Shown here one piece after another: positions 11,924 through 23,571 of a DNA stretch of 64,000 nt (its first letter is position 1; each line of letters opens with the position of its first letter). The position numbers and the translations under genes were made by a program. Under the pieces are notes generated by a model. That model was not told the origin of the DNA. It did no database searches and saw nothing but the letters and a program-made list of their open reading frames with translations. The DNA is taken from contig JAJSPD010000008.1 in the NCBI GenBank assembly GCA_021307315.1, forward strand, positions 868,001 through 932,000. The letters are read 5' to 3'. The stretch comes from Bisporella sp. PMI_857. Lineage: Eukaryota > Ascomycota > Leotiomycetes > Helotiales > Helotiaceae.

Positions 11924-14665
11924 ATGGATAGGCATTCTGAAGAAGTTTTGCGTACCAAAGTCAGCCCCTTTGATGAAGTCCGCAATTTAGTCCAGCAAGA
12001 TGAGAAGCGACCAATGGAACCGAATACGTCAGTAAACCCTTTCATCCAGGCTGCGAAGCCGCCATTTATACGTAGGAAATGGGTGGCTGTTATGCATGCT
12101 ATTCTTTTGTTATTTGTATGGTGGTTTGTTTACTCAGATCTCTTTCCGACCTGGGAGCGACCAATTCACTACGAGAAGCCTGATGGAACCAAGCTACGGG
12201 ATTTTGACGAGGTATTGTGCCAAACAAAAGTACGGGTTTGAGGTCTGACTCCTGCCCAGATTATCCCAAGTGAGAAACTGGAATGGCATCCATGTTTTAA
12301 TGCGACACTTGGTTTGCAATGTGCTCGCTTGACCGTATGTATAAGCATATTTTCATCATGAACTTACCCCGTAGAACACCCAGACGGATATCTCTAGGAA
12401 ATTTTAGGTCACTAAAGCTACAATTTGTCTCGTTAGAACAAAACCGCGAGCAGATGATATCAGATCTAAAGGGTGCTTGAAGCTGACTGCTTAGGTGCCA
12501 ATGGACTACCATCGTCCGCTCAATGAGTCGAAGGACAATCCAAAAGTCCATATTGCACTAATTCTAGCTCCTGGAAAACACACTGGAGAGAAGAAGGTTT
12601 CTACTTCGCCATTGATTCTTAACCCCGGTGGTCCTGGTGGATCGGGAGTACAGCTCGTGTGAGTAATTATGTGTTTCTTGCTCGTAGTTCATCTGTTTGT
12701 GTCCACTTATTGCATGTTCTGTTCATATTTCTAACCGCCATCATGCTCAGACGAATGATTTCAAGCTTCAAGATTCGCGAAACACTTGGTGAAGACCAAG
12801 ACATTGTGGGCTTTGATCCTCGTGGCATAGGCGCAACAATGCCTCGTGCGGACTGTTTCTCATATGGTCCGGATGGTAAAATGACAGACCCATCATCCTT
12901 CGATGGAGGCGAAGATTATGCCACAGGCAACTTTCATCGTACGATGTGGCAATTAAGTGGATTAGAAGTAGGTTTGGCAAATTCTACTTCTGGTTCTCTG
13001 CAGAAGCTGGATGCTCGCGCGGAGAACTCTAGGAAAGTTGTGCCAAGAAAAAGATTCTATCCATGGAAAGGACAGTATACTGAAGTATGTGCACACCCCG
13101 AGTGTTGCAAGAGATATGATCTCCATCGTCGACGCTTGGGATGAGTGGACCGAAAGTTTGGGGAAGAAGTCAAGTGTTGTTTGCCACTCTGAAAGCGAAG
13201 TTTCGCCCAAAGTTATTCTCAAGAAGGAGAATCTGCATGCTCTCTCACATGGCACCGGTTCCTTTGAAGCCACGAGTGCCGGAACCTACTCCCTTGACAC
13301 CAAAGGGAAATTGGTATATTGGGGGTTCTCATACGGTGTATGTTATCAGATTGGTCTAGATGTCCGACATGACTAATACCTGGTAGACTTTACTTGGTGC
13401 CACATTTGCATCTATGTTCCCAGATAGAGTAGGCCGAGTGATATTAGATGGCGTTGTCGATGCCGATCTCTACGTCTCACCTATTTGGAGTGACAGCATC
13501 AGAGATGCTGACACCAGTATGTATATATGGCATCCCTACATTTGTTTTTAATCTATTATATTGTGATATCTGAAGCCTTTTCTAACAGGTCATTCTCTAG
13601 TCTCCGACTCGTTTGCGAAATACTGCCAAGAGGCCGGGCAAGGCTGTGCGCTCTATCGCAAAGGTGACACTGTGAAAGACATCAATGATCGGTTCTATGG
13701 GCTTTTAGAAAGTCTGAAGGATAGGCCAATTACCGGTGTTGACAAAAGGACCATGTCACCTGTAGTCATAAACCATAGCCAAATCAAGGCGCTCCTATTT
13801 TTAACACTTTATTCACCGACAGCCAGCTTTCCGGCCGTCGCGTATCTATTCGATCTTCTTTACAGAGAACAACGGGATTTCCTTGCTACGATTCTGGGTG
13901 GCAGTGCCATTTACGACAAAAACCCGTTGTGTGCGTCTCCATTGCCAAGTTGGGAATATCCGTCTGAAGCTCAGGCTGCTATCATGTGTAGCGATAAACG
14001 CTATCCTGTGAGTAAACATACAGCATCCATTGTCTCTCTCTAACAATAACAGCTCAATAAAGTATTCAAACCTCGAGGAAAGATTTCAGAAACTATCCAA
14101 AGTGTCATTCTTTGCAGATGTCTGGATAACCGTCATGCTAGGTTGTGACGGATGGCGCATAGAGGCAGTAGATCCACCTATGCGATGGGACGACCATCCC
14201 GCACACAAATCCAAACCCATCAAGACAGCATTTCCTGTCCTGTTCATTGGAAACACTGCTGATCCGGTAACACCTCTCTTCGCCGCTGTCAAAATGGCGA
14301 AGAAATTCAAGGATGCTGGGCTTATTGAGCAACATTCTGAGGGTCATTGCAGTCTTGCCGCAGTTTCCAAATGCACTATATACAAAATCCGGGACTACAT
14401 TAAAGAAGGGAAAGTCCCCCCGCCTCCAAAGGAGGGCACGGATCTAAATGATGGCGTCTGGGATAAATGCGACGCCGACGAGTGGCCATTCCATCCATAT
14501 AATGGGGATGAGTATATAACGAAGGGAGGCGCTGAGGTGACTGAAGAGGCAGAAATGATGAATGCTATGAAGGAGATGCAGGGAGCATTCAGAAAGCTCA
14601 GGTTATATGGCCAGCCAGAAGTTCTTCCTGAGATTGTTCCGCTTGGTTTTGGAAATCAGCTATGA
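11924..14665 (+). CDS. Membrane-anchored TAP-type alpha/beta hydrolase (peptidase S33 family)
   Basis: This is a fungal alpha/beta hydrolase of the tripeptidyl-aminopeptidase (TAP, S33) type. The N-terminus from ATG 11924 is polar for about 50 residues, then has a single membrane segment (WVAVMHAILLLFVWWFVYSD), predicting a type II membrane protein. Then come CARLTVPMDYHRPL (about 12330-12510, with an intron), LNPGGPGGSG (about 12622-12650), DIVGFDPRGIGATMPRADCF, and the nucleophile YWGFSYGT (about 13316-13340, intron after GFSYG). FPDRVGRVILDGVVD follows. The acid lies in FIGNTADPVTP (about 14245-14275) and the His in SEGHCSL (about 14335-14355), both typical of the TAP C-terminal domain. 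It ends LGFGNQL. At least six introns are present and a few one-base frame breaks (for example near 13010 and 14040). It probably releases N-terminal peptides or esters; the substrate is unknown. Confidence 0.85.
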
Positions 14666-15043
14666 GCCAGGATAATATTGGATATGCAAAGCAATATGGA
14701 CCTTAGTTCTGCTGTTGGAATAAACAAAGGGGGTTTTTTTCCCTAAAAGAGTATAGTATATTGTAGTTTACAAACCAAAATGCATTCTTTTCTCATAATA
14801 TTAGTTAATATTTAGCAACTTCTCACATGAATGTTGAAGATTTAAATGCATTAACAGTAATGTCATCAGAATAGATCAGCTCCGGTAGGTAATGAAATGG
14901 CTTTAGAAGTCAAGCATGATACCATTTACGTGTTTGACTTTATTTAAAAAAGTACCTGACCTTTACAGTTCAATTTTAAGTGATGATTTACAATCCAACT
15001 TGACTGAGTTGAAAGGTTAGGCTTTGGGGAAAAGGGGTTCTGT

Positions 15044-15049
15044 CACGTG
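15044..15049. promoter_or_regulatory. CACGTG E-box upstream of mitochondrial EF-Tu
   Basis: The palindrome CACGTG sits about 110 bp upstream of the EF-Tu start codon. This is the core recognised by bHLH factors such as Cbf1. Its role here is inferred from position only. Confidence 0.3.
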
Positions 15050-15157
15050 GTAAAGCACGCTAAAAACTTGGCACCAAAAATATGTTATCCTCTCCAGAAA
15101 CAACATTTTTTGTCATCTCCTCTCTCCTTTCTGTACTTTCTATTCCATTAATTGAAG

Positions 15158-16589
15158 ATGCCGGCATTTGTAAGATCAGTCGCTCCATTTCTGCGCACAG
15201 CACGGTCTGCTCTGCAGTCCGGTAATTCCGTCAATCCTCTGCGATATGCTCTGCAGCAGCAAAATAGAGCTGCGTTCATAAATGCCACTCGTGGTTATGC
15301 TGCAGCTTTTGAGCGGTCGAAACCACACGTCAATATCGGTACACTGCCTAGTCATTTCAATGAGGAGCTCTGCTGACCGGATTAGGTACAATTGGTCACG
15401 TTGATCACGGCAAGGTACATCACGTTAGGCATAGCATGATATTTAGCAGCTAACAGAGTTTATAGACGACCTTGACAGCTGCAATCACAAAGAGACAGGC
15501 AGAGAAAGGATTGGCAAGCTTTTTAGACTATGGCTCGATCGATAAGGCACCTGAGGAGCGGAAGCGTGGTATCACCATTTCCACAGCGCATATCGAATAT
15601 GCTACTGAGGAACGCCATTACTCGCACGTCGACTGTCCAGGTCACGCCGATTACATCAGAACATGATTACAGGTGCTGCCAATATGGATGGAGCCGTCAT
15701 TGTTGTCGCAGCTTCAGATGGACAAATGCCTCAAACAAGAGAACATTTGTTGCTTGCTCGCCAGGTCGGTGTCCAAAAGATCGTCGTCTTCGTCAACAAG
15801 GTCGACGCCCTCGAGGACCCTGAAATGTTGGAGTTGGTCGAAATGGAAATGAGAGAACTTCTGACTACATATGGTTTCGAAGGTGAGGAGACTCCTATTA
15901 TTCTTGGATCTGCTCTTTGCGCTTTAGAGGGGCGAAGACCTGAAATTGGAGAGTCGAAATCGATGAGCTTCTTGCTGCGTTGATACCTGGATCCCAACAC
16001 CGAAGCGTGAGCTTGACAAACCTTTCTTGATGTCCGTCGAAGATGTTTTTCTATTCCCGGTCGTGGTACGGTCGCCTCTGGACGTGTGGAGCGTGGTATT
16101 CTGAAAAAGGATTCCGAAGTCGAGCTTATCGGAAAGACGGAGACGCTATCAAGACCAAGGTTACCGACATCGAGACCTTCAAGAAGTCTTGCGATGAGTC
16201 CCCGAGCGGGTGACAACTCGGGCTGCTGCTACGTGGTATTAAGCGTGAGGAGTCAAGCGAGGGATGGTCATTGTCCAGCCAGGAACTACCAAAGCACACA
16301 AGGAGTTCTTAGTTTCCATGTACGTGCTCACCAAGGACGAAGGAGGACGAACACCGGGTTCGTCGAGAACTACCGCCCACAGATTTTCATCCGCACTGCT
16401 GATGAATCGGCGGCTCTTTTCTGGCCTGATGGAACTGAGGACAAAGGAAGGATGGTCATGCCTGGAGATAACGTCGAGATGAGATGCGAGATCTTCAACC
16501 CAGTTGCTTTGGAACAAGGACAGCGATTCAATATCCGTGAAGGAGGACGCACTGTTGCAACAGGAATTGTTACTCGTATCATCAAGTAA
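15158..16589 (+). CDS. TUF1: Mitochondrial translation elongation factor Tu
   Basis: This is the GTPase that delivers aminoacyl-tRNA to the mitochondrial ribosome. The ATG at 15158 opens a basic, Ser/Ala/Arg-rich mitochondrial presequence ending near [19 protein letters not shown]1 GHVDHGKTT spans an intron at about 15415-15464. Then come RGITIS (switch I, about 15570), G3 VDCPGHADY (about 15630-15655), [13 protein letters not shown]4 NKVD (about 15795-15810), and domain 2/3 segments [35 protein letters not shown] and [17 protein letters not shown]. The ending is IVTRIIK. Two short introns are clear in the 5' part (about 15340-15385 and 15415-15464). At least eight one-base indels break the frame after 15655, mostly in homopolymers (for example AAA for AAAA near 15957 and one G lost near 15980). 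An essential single-copy gene cannot tolerate this, so they are best read as sequence errors. Confidence 0.95.
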
Positions 16590-18500
16590 ACAATCAATAT
16601 TTATTGGGGTCACTTAGGTTGGGGAGGTTACGATATTGGCGGACACGATCTTCATTGTATACTTGGCTTTTGTGATGGGCGGGCATGGAAAAGGAGTCCT
16701 TTTTAATCAGCAAAAAGTCTTTGTTGTAATGCCTGTACATTATCGATGAATCCTCCTCTCTTCTTCAAGCTATGTCTTCAGATTTGTACTATAGAGGCGC
16801 GGGGAAAATATAAAGCGATGTGCACAGGTTTGTGACTGTCTGATAGGTGTGATAATTTATTCAGGGATCTCCTCACAGCCTTCCTTGTTGTAATATTGCA
16901 AAAGAATGTCTATGAGTATTCCAGGCTATCTCTTTCTTCCTTTCACTATCTTGAAGCAATCTTTGGAATATTTTCAAGAGGCCGTCATTTCATTCCCCCT
17001 CCAATCTTTGGTCTGTTTTTCCCAAGGTTCTAAGATATAAATGGCTCTGGCGGGTCAACCTTGGGAGCACTGTATCCTGACAGTATGTCAAAAATCAAGC
17101 CTGCTCTTTAGCCTATTGTCAAATGGCAACTCATCGTCGTGGAATTGTTCTTTTGCCAATTTGTATTTCCTTACCTTCGAGGCTTTACAGCTAGGCTATC
17201 ATAGAAGTAGAGGTGGTAGAAGTTACTGGAATAATACGTGCATGTATCCATCTAACCATTGTGTCTCTTGGAAGTTATGATGAACAATAAGGAAGGACTA
17301 ATTGTCGTTCCAAGCTTCACTGTTCAAGTCCAGCCATCAGCCGTGTACTTGATTGCTTTCAAAAGACAACGTAATTAGTGCTTTATACGAGCTAGTTCAG
17401 ATAAACGCTATCAGATAGAATGTTGGCACGTGATACCTAGGCAGGAGATGTGCTGACTCTAAATACTGCGACCGAAGCTCGATAACGTCGTTTCGAAGCT
17501 GATAAGTTGTTTGGGGGGGGAGACGATAGCTTGTTTTATAGTTTTAACCTTTGTTTTGGAAAGGTTGTTCCTATTCTATCACTTGCTGCTATAAGCCAGG
17601 CATGCAGATATATCTTGATGAGATCGAAGTAATCTAAAGAGGAAGAAGGAGCGGTATCTCGGAAATTTCGTCTTGTTCCGATATCACGGACCGAAAATAT
17701 TGTGATGCGACCCCAGGTCTACCACAATATGCATGATAATTCTTTGCTCTATTGCAGTGGCCGAGAATAAACCACAGGAAACCCACAAATAACTCTCCAT
17801 AACCCGGAAAATATATTGCAAAACTTTAGCATGATGGAGTGGAGTATGCTGGAATTCCTTGATGCAAAAGACTTCGTGATATGACAAGTCCAGGAGAATT
17901 ATTGCTCTTCCAAGCCACGAAATAAATCGCAAGAATTTAACTTCCTTGATTAGGCTAAATATCTCCCGCCTGCTACGTACTGAAAATTAAGCCTAGTTAA
18001 TTTTTTTTTCCCCTCGAAATATTCTGTAATATTTAGATCTTTCAACGTGCCAAAAATTCGTTGCCTTGATATTAGTTAGCGACAATTAATAACTAACCTC
18101 CAGAGTATAGAGAGCTCTTTCACTATTAATTGTGAAATACGTACCGGTTATCTGTTAGAAAATATTGCGCATTCTGAAGGTATTGAATGCAGTAACGTTT
18201 CGAAATCAGTCAAGGAAATAATCTAGACACATGCTAGACCGAATAATCACACGCGAGCGTCTGAACAGTTTCAGTGAACCAAGGGGCACATATGAATAGA
18301 CATGAAATGGAACAATGATAAGTCCGTATTACATTGAGATACTCATTGCCGTAGGTATGTATTTTATTCACTTCTATATTTGGCGCAAAGCCGCAGCATG
18401 CTGTTCATGTGTACTATGCAGGCCGTGCTGAAGAAATTCCTAGGCTCCCTTGCTTGCCTCATTTCATGTCAACTCCCAGTCATGATATGTCCATATTTAG
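16590..18500. other. Intergenic, convergent 3' ends, no gene recognised
   Basis: This 1.9 kb region lies between the 3' ends of TUF1 (plus) and CAND1 (minus). Short frames at 17041-17280 and 17684-17932 have no family features. The segment about 17940-18180 is AT rich and holds a 10-bp inverted repeat (ACAATTAATA near 18081 and TATTAATTGT near 18123). A run of eight G occurs near 17512-17520. Confidence 0.5.
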
Positions 18501-21500
18501 CTAGTCTCCGGTTTTCGTTTTGTATTTGTTTGAGGTTTGGCTGAAATCCTTCTCGATCCACTCCCAGTATGTTCGCCATGTCTGATGCTGACCACCTTGC
18601 GCGGCAATGCCACTGCTTACCCCTGGGATAGCACCATACAGTAGTACCGAGATACGAAGGGCGCCTTTTACAGCTTCTTCTTGTTTTTCGATCTCCTGCT
18701 TGACTGCGTTGTCCTTCAGCTTTGTAGAGAGGATGGTGCGGAATGCATCGGCAATGGAGTCTAGTCGTCGTGCAGTCTCGTCTGGATCCAGAACAACGAG
18801 CTTTGTCAGCATGAGATTGCAAAGTGAGCGGATATCATGCTCATCCTTTAGTCCATCGACAACGCGATCGTAGAACTCTACAATGTTAATGCGTGAGAAC
18901 GCAGTCTCCATCAGAGAGTAAAGTGTTTCGTAGGCGCTCTGCCATAAATGTTAGTAACCAGACATTTGTCGAGAGGTTGCACACATACCTTGCGAACCTC
19001 AAGACCAATCCACCTTATGCTTGAATGGGCCCATCATAACTTCCCGAATCAACTCCGGCTTGATGACAGATTCACGCATGACGAATGGCAGTAATTGTCC
19101 AAGGTTTGGAATGATCAGGTCGGGCTTGTTGTGTGACGCGGCATTAAGTGGTCGTTAATGCAAGCCGGCGATTTTCTAGATCCGAGTCGTTGAGTATGAC
19201 GGTAAGCATGTCGATCAAGGTTGCTTAAAATAGTGTCAAAAGTCTCATCACCATCAGGAAGGGTATAGCGGAGTGCTTGGATGGCCATAGCACGAACAGA
19301 TGGCGTTGGGTCGCGGAGGTATGCCTATCCTGTTAGCTGTCGAATTAAAAAAGTATGAATATTGACTTGCTTGAAGTTGTGGCATGAATGTCTTCGGATC
19401 AATAATTGCCAATCGGCCAATGCACTCCGCACCGACTGCTTTGTTGTCCTCTGCCTGAGATGCTTGCAGTAATCGATCCCAAATATTATTGGTGTAATTG
19501 CTAATATCAGCAGAATGATTGGTAGCCTGCTGAAGGATCTCCTTGATAGAGTGGAGTAGTAAATACTGAGCATTGCCGCCTTTATCCATGGTATTCAAGA
19601 TCTCGGGCAGATAGATCGGGATATTTCCAGCACCTGCACGGCCTAAGGCGACTGCGGCAGCAAGACGCACTTTATCTGATCGCTTGAATTGATTCAAGAA
19701 TGTTGATGGCCTTAAGGTAGACTTTCCTCCTTGTCGTAGACCAGCCTCGCCTAGAACGCTAAAGCTAGAATCTGTTTGGCATCTTCGGACTGAGGATTGT
19801 TTAATTCCTCAGCAAAATCTTCAACCTTTACACCTACAGAGGGACCCCCATACACCAACAGGGTACCAATAACTTTCCCAACAACTGTAGGGTCACCATT
19901 AATGCTAACGTCTTTCAAAAGTCCACTCATCAATGGTTGACCAGCACCCTTCTGGCCAATGTTCTTAACTAAGGTAAGTAGGGCTTCTAATACCGACCCT
20001 CCAAGTGTATCGCTCTTCAATAACTCACAAACTGCAGAGTCCAATTGCGGGGTAGTGACGAGCTTCGGATCATCTAATACCAAGTAGGCAAGTACTATGA
20101 GTGCTGGCCCTAGTAAGTGTAAATCCTTGGTGGTCAAGAGAGGCAGAAGAGTGCCTACTAAGCCCTCAATCGTCGATCGATCAAGGGAGCTTCTTGACGC
20201 AGGAGCAATCACTAGATTTTTTAAAGCCCCAAGACTCGCACCCCGCAATGCACGATTAGCCTTTCGTAACTGTGCTGAGAGCTCCAAGGACACCTCACGG
20301 ATCCATTTTGCCTGAAGTTGGTCCTTGCTACTTGATAATGCAGCAATGTTGTCGACAGCACGGACAGCAGCAAGCCGAGTAGTCTCATTTTTCAGGCGGT
20401 CATGTAATAGATCCAAAGCAGCAGTCCGACTCTCAGAATTGAGTAGTGGTACACCTTCAAGACTCAAAGTACGTGCCAGTAAAATTCCGAGAGCACGAAT
20501 TGCACGCTGTCGAACTTCGACATCAGCTTCAGTCGATGAAACACGATTGATTATCGCATCATAAAGTTGCTGCAGATATTCTTGTTGGCTTTGCTTTAGT
20601 GATCTTGATCGAGGTGGTGTTAGTGCCTTAACGAGCTCCTCCACAGTACTGATAGCTTCACTAGATATCTTGTAATACTTCTCGGTGACGGCTGATATGA
20701 CACCTGGGACGATCTTGGGTAAGTATGGCTGCAAGACAGTAGACGAATGAGTCTTGCAAATATCTGCGACCAGTCGAAGTGCAGCAATTCGCATTGTATG
20801 AACAGTTGCGGATGCGGCTCCTCCGGTTGTGATTGAGCTGGATGATGTTGAGCCAGCCGTTGTTTTAATTGTATCAACGATCGGCTCAATAATCTGGGCG
20901 AAATACTCCCCGAGGCCACCATTTTGGACAGCGATCATGTCATCAAGCAAGTTAACGAGTGCTTGTTTAGTAGGAATAGAATTCCCCTTGAGTAATTTGG
21001 CAACTACTTTGATGATCGAGGGACTCAATCGTGCTAGATCAGCTCTGGGACCAGTTGCAGGAAGAGGCTCAGCAGTTGGCGAGGCAAGACCTGCAGATGT
21101 TGAAAGTAGTGTGTTTGAATCAAAGTTGCTGCTGCTCTCGCGCCTACGCTTGCGACTTATAGGGGTACTGTGGGCAAAATCCGCACTATCCTCAATAGAA
21201 ACATGGCTGATGATACCGCCACCAGTTTTGCGAACTAAAGAAGCACTAGTCGCTATAATTTCGAGACGAACATTCTCTTCGCGCTCGTTGAAACGCTGAA
21301 CAAGGATTGGCGCAATTTGTGTGTAAAGTGTTCCATCGTCAAGTAGATCACCGCTACCACGAGTTGAAATAAGAGTGTAAAGAGTCTTTGCAGCACAGCG
21401 ACGTACTTTCCAACTCGCATCATCATCATCGTCATCGAATCCAGCATCGGCCTCAAACTCGTCATCAGAATCAGACAATTCATCTTCGTCTTGCTGAGTT

Positions 21501-22874
21501 CCTCCCATTTCCTCATCATCATCGTCGTCATTATAATTGGGATCATACTTTAGGAAACGCAAGGCAGAGGAAATTGTCTCCTCAGTATATGGACGCATTT
21601 CACTCCCACAGGAAGCAAGAAATCCCTCCAATGCGACCAAGGCGGCTTCACGCACATCATCAGCTTCTAAGTTAGGCTCTCCATCCTCTGCAGCATCTTC
21701 GAGTTGCTCCTCAAGTTCCGTCGCACTTAACGGTGCAAGAACGAATGGTGCAAGCGTCTTGAGATATGGACCAAATCTGGAAGGAATTGATCGCGCCATT
21801 GAGCCAAGAATCGTTATATATAGACGTCGCTGAATTGGTGTAAGATGTGGATTACGGAGAGTCTCGATAAGCTGAGAGATGAAGGCACTTAACTCTGTGT
21901 CTGAGAGATATGAGGCTAAAATCGATATAGCAACGACCGCTCGTTTTTTGACAACAGAGCTAGCTCGTTCGCTCTCCAATATACTTATAAGGAGTGCTTG
22001 AAGAGCCTCAACCTCTGGTGGCTGGAGCATGGGTCCAAAGCATCGGGTTACCTCAATTAACACATCGACAGCCTCAGGGTCAATATCTTTAGCTGTTTCT
22101 AAATCAAGCATACCAGGTGGTGGTGGAGGAAGCTTTACTCCTTTTGCAGGCTTTTGCAGAACAATTCGACCAACTAATCTAGGAATGAGCACTCTGCTTA
22201 TAGCTGTGTATGCTTCATTGACCTCCTTGGATGGTGCCACTCCACTGACAGGTCTGGGTAGTGTGATAACAACCGTTCTGAGCGCCATTGCTGGAATAGA
22301 ATTATCCACTGAATTCTCAAGATCCAAAATGGAGAGCTTTTCCAACAGGGGGGCCAAGATAGCATTAGGTATCTTGCTAACTAGAGGTGATAAACTACTA
22401 TATATTAGCCCATTCTATAGAAATTGTAGCTTTGAAGATATTATGTATAGGATGAAGCCCTCTCATGTCCCATGAAACAGAGGTTTCCTGAGCCTCATGT
22501 CGAGCCAAGACCCACTATTCATGTGTGTTGACTGAACTACAGGAAAGCCATACTATGTCAACGGTGCCTGCCTGATCCTGACATAATTTCACCTTATACG
22601 CAACGCTGAAACTGAAGAGGAATATTGGGTACCATTTGATTGCAAGATTTTGGACTTCTCCATTCTGATCGTCCAAAGTCTTTATAATGCCATCCACCGC
22701 TCTAGCTGCAGTATTATAATCGTTGTGTAGAAAATCTGGCTTTCCAATTGTAAGAACTTGATACAAGTCATTCAAGGACATAAATCGAAAGTCTGGATCG
22801 GCATCGTGGAGCTTCGGAAGTAGACCTGCCACCGTCTGCGAGGTTGGGTTTTGGGATATTTGTGCTGACGCCAT
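18501..22874 (-). CDS. CAND1: CAND1/TIP120, cullin-associated NEDD8-dissociated protein
   Basis: This is a HEAT-repeat protein that binds cullin-RBX1 cores lacking NEDD8 and exchanges substrate receptors of SCF-type ubiquitin ligases. The start at 22874 gives MASAQISQNPTS then LLPKLHDADPDFRFMSLNDL, the first HEAT repeat. An intron of about 245 nt follows NLAIK. The 868-codon main exon (22357-19751) carries repeated HEAT helices and the acidic CAND1 insert rich in D/E (about 21410-21540), followed by WKVRRCAAKTLYTL. The C-terminal TIP120 domain appears as NQFKRSDKVRLAAAVALGRA, CNLMLTKLVVLDP and YWEWIEKDF, stop at 18501. A 46-nt GC-AG intron (19325-19370, donor GCAAGT) joins QLQ to AYLRDPTPSVRAMA. 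Total length is near 1,370 residues, usual for fungal CAND1. One-base frame breaks occur near 19760, 19700, 19215 and 19150. It should act in cytosol and nucleus. Confidence 0.93.
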
Positions 22875-23571
22875 ATTGGCTTGCAGAGTGTAAACACTGC
22901 AGAGGAGTAGAGTCGACTTAATGGAAGCGTATATGCTAGGTGTAGGCCATCAAATTTGGCGCTATAACTACTTGATTTATCTGCAGTCGAGGGTTGGTTG
23001 AGAATCTGGAGGAGGGGTAGGTCGTTAAGGCGTCTAGGAAGCTTCAGTAAGATGAGCCACTTTTTTATTAGTGTTGGAAAATGCAGAGTAGAAAACAAAT
23101 GTGAGCTTACGTACTTCTGTGCTGATTTATGAGGATGGTATTTTTAGGTATAAAGAAACGTTGGTTACAAAAGAGGGCGGATGTTATGTGCAAATTACTG
23201 AATGAAAGGTGAACATTTCTAGGTACCAAGCTCTCAGGTTGAGGTGTAGTGGGGTGAAAGTTCTGCCTTATGGAGACCATGTTGTGGCCTGAAGTACCTT
23301 ATGATATAACAAGGCACCCAGGGAGGGGCGCCTTGTCAGCTTAGGTACTTTACTGACTGTCCGGTATATGAAGTATGGATTAGCCGAGCTTGCAGGGGAC
23401 CAGCTCTTGAAAAGTTCTGGCGTGATCCATCATCATTCCCAACTACCAGCCACCCTTTCAAGGTACCAATTGAGTATCAATCAAGTCTCCAGCTCGCACA
23501 TTTAGAAATTCTCATTAGCACAAAGCCTTGGGGTCATTTCTGGACTTGTTTAAGTCATTCATTCAAGCACA
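22875..23571. promoter_or_regulatory. Divergent promoter region of CAND1 and the mitochondrial acidic protein
   Basis: This 0.7 kb region separates two genes read away from each other. No coding frame is recognised. It contains two GGTACC sites and several GGTAC repeats but no motif I can assign with confidence. Confidence 0.35.

Noticed and set aside
18080..18133. 10-bp inverted repeat in AT-rich DNA, MITE-like
   Set aside because: Arms are short, AT-only and without target duplication; expected by chance in such DNA.
20097..22475. Plus-strand ORFs of 70-156 codons within CAND1
   Set aside because: Antisense shadows of a long HEAT-repeat exon; no motifs.
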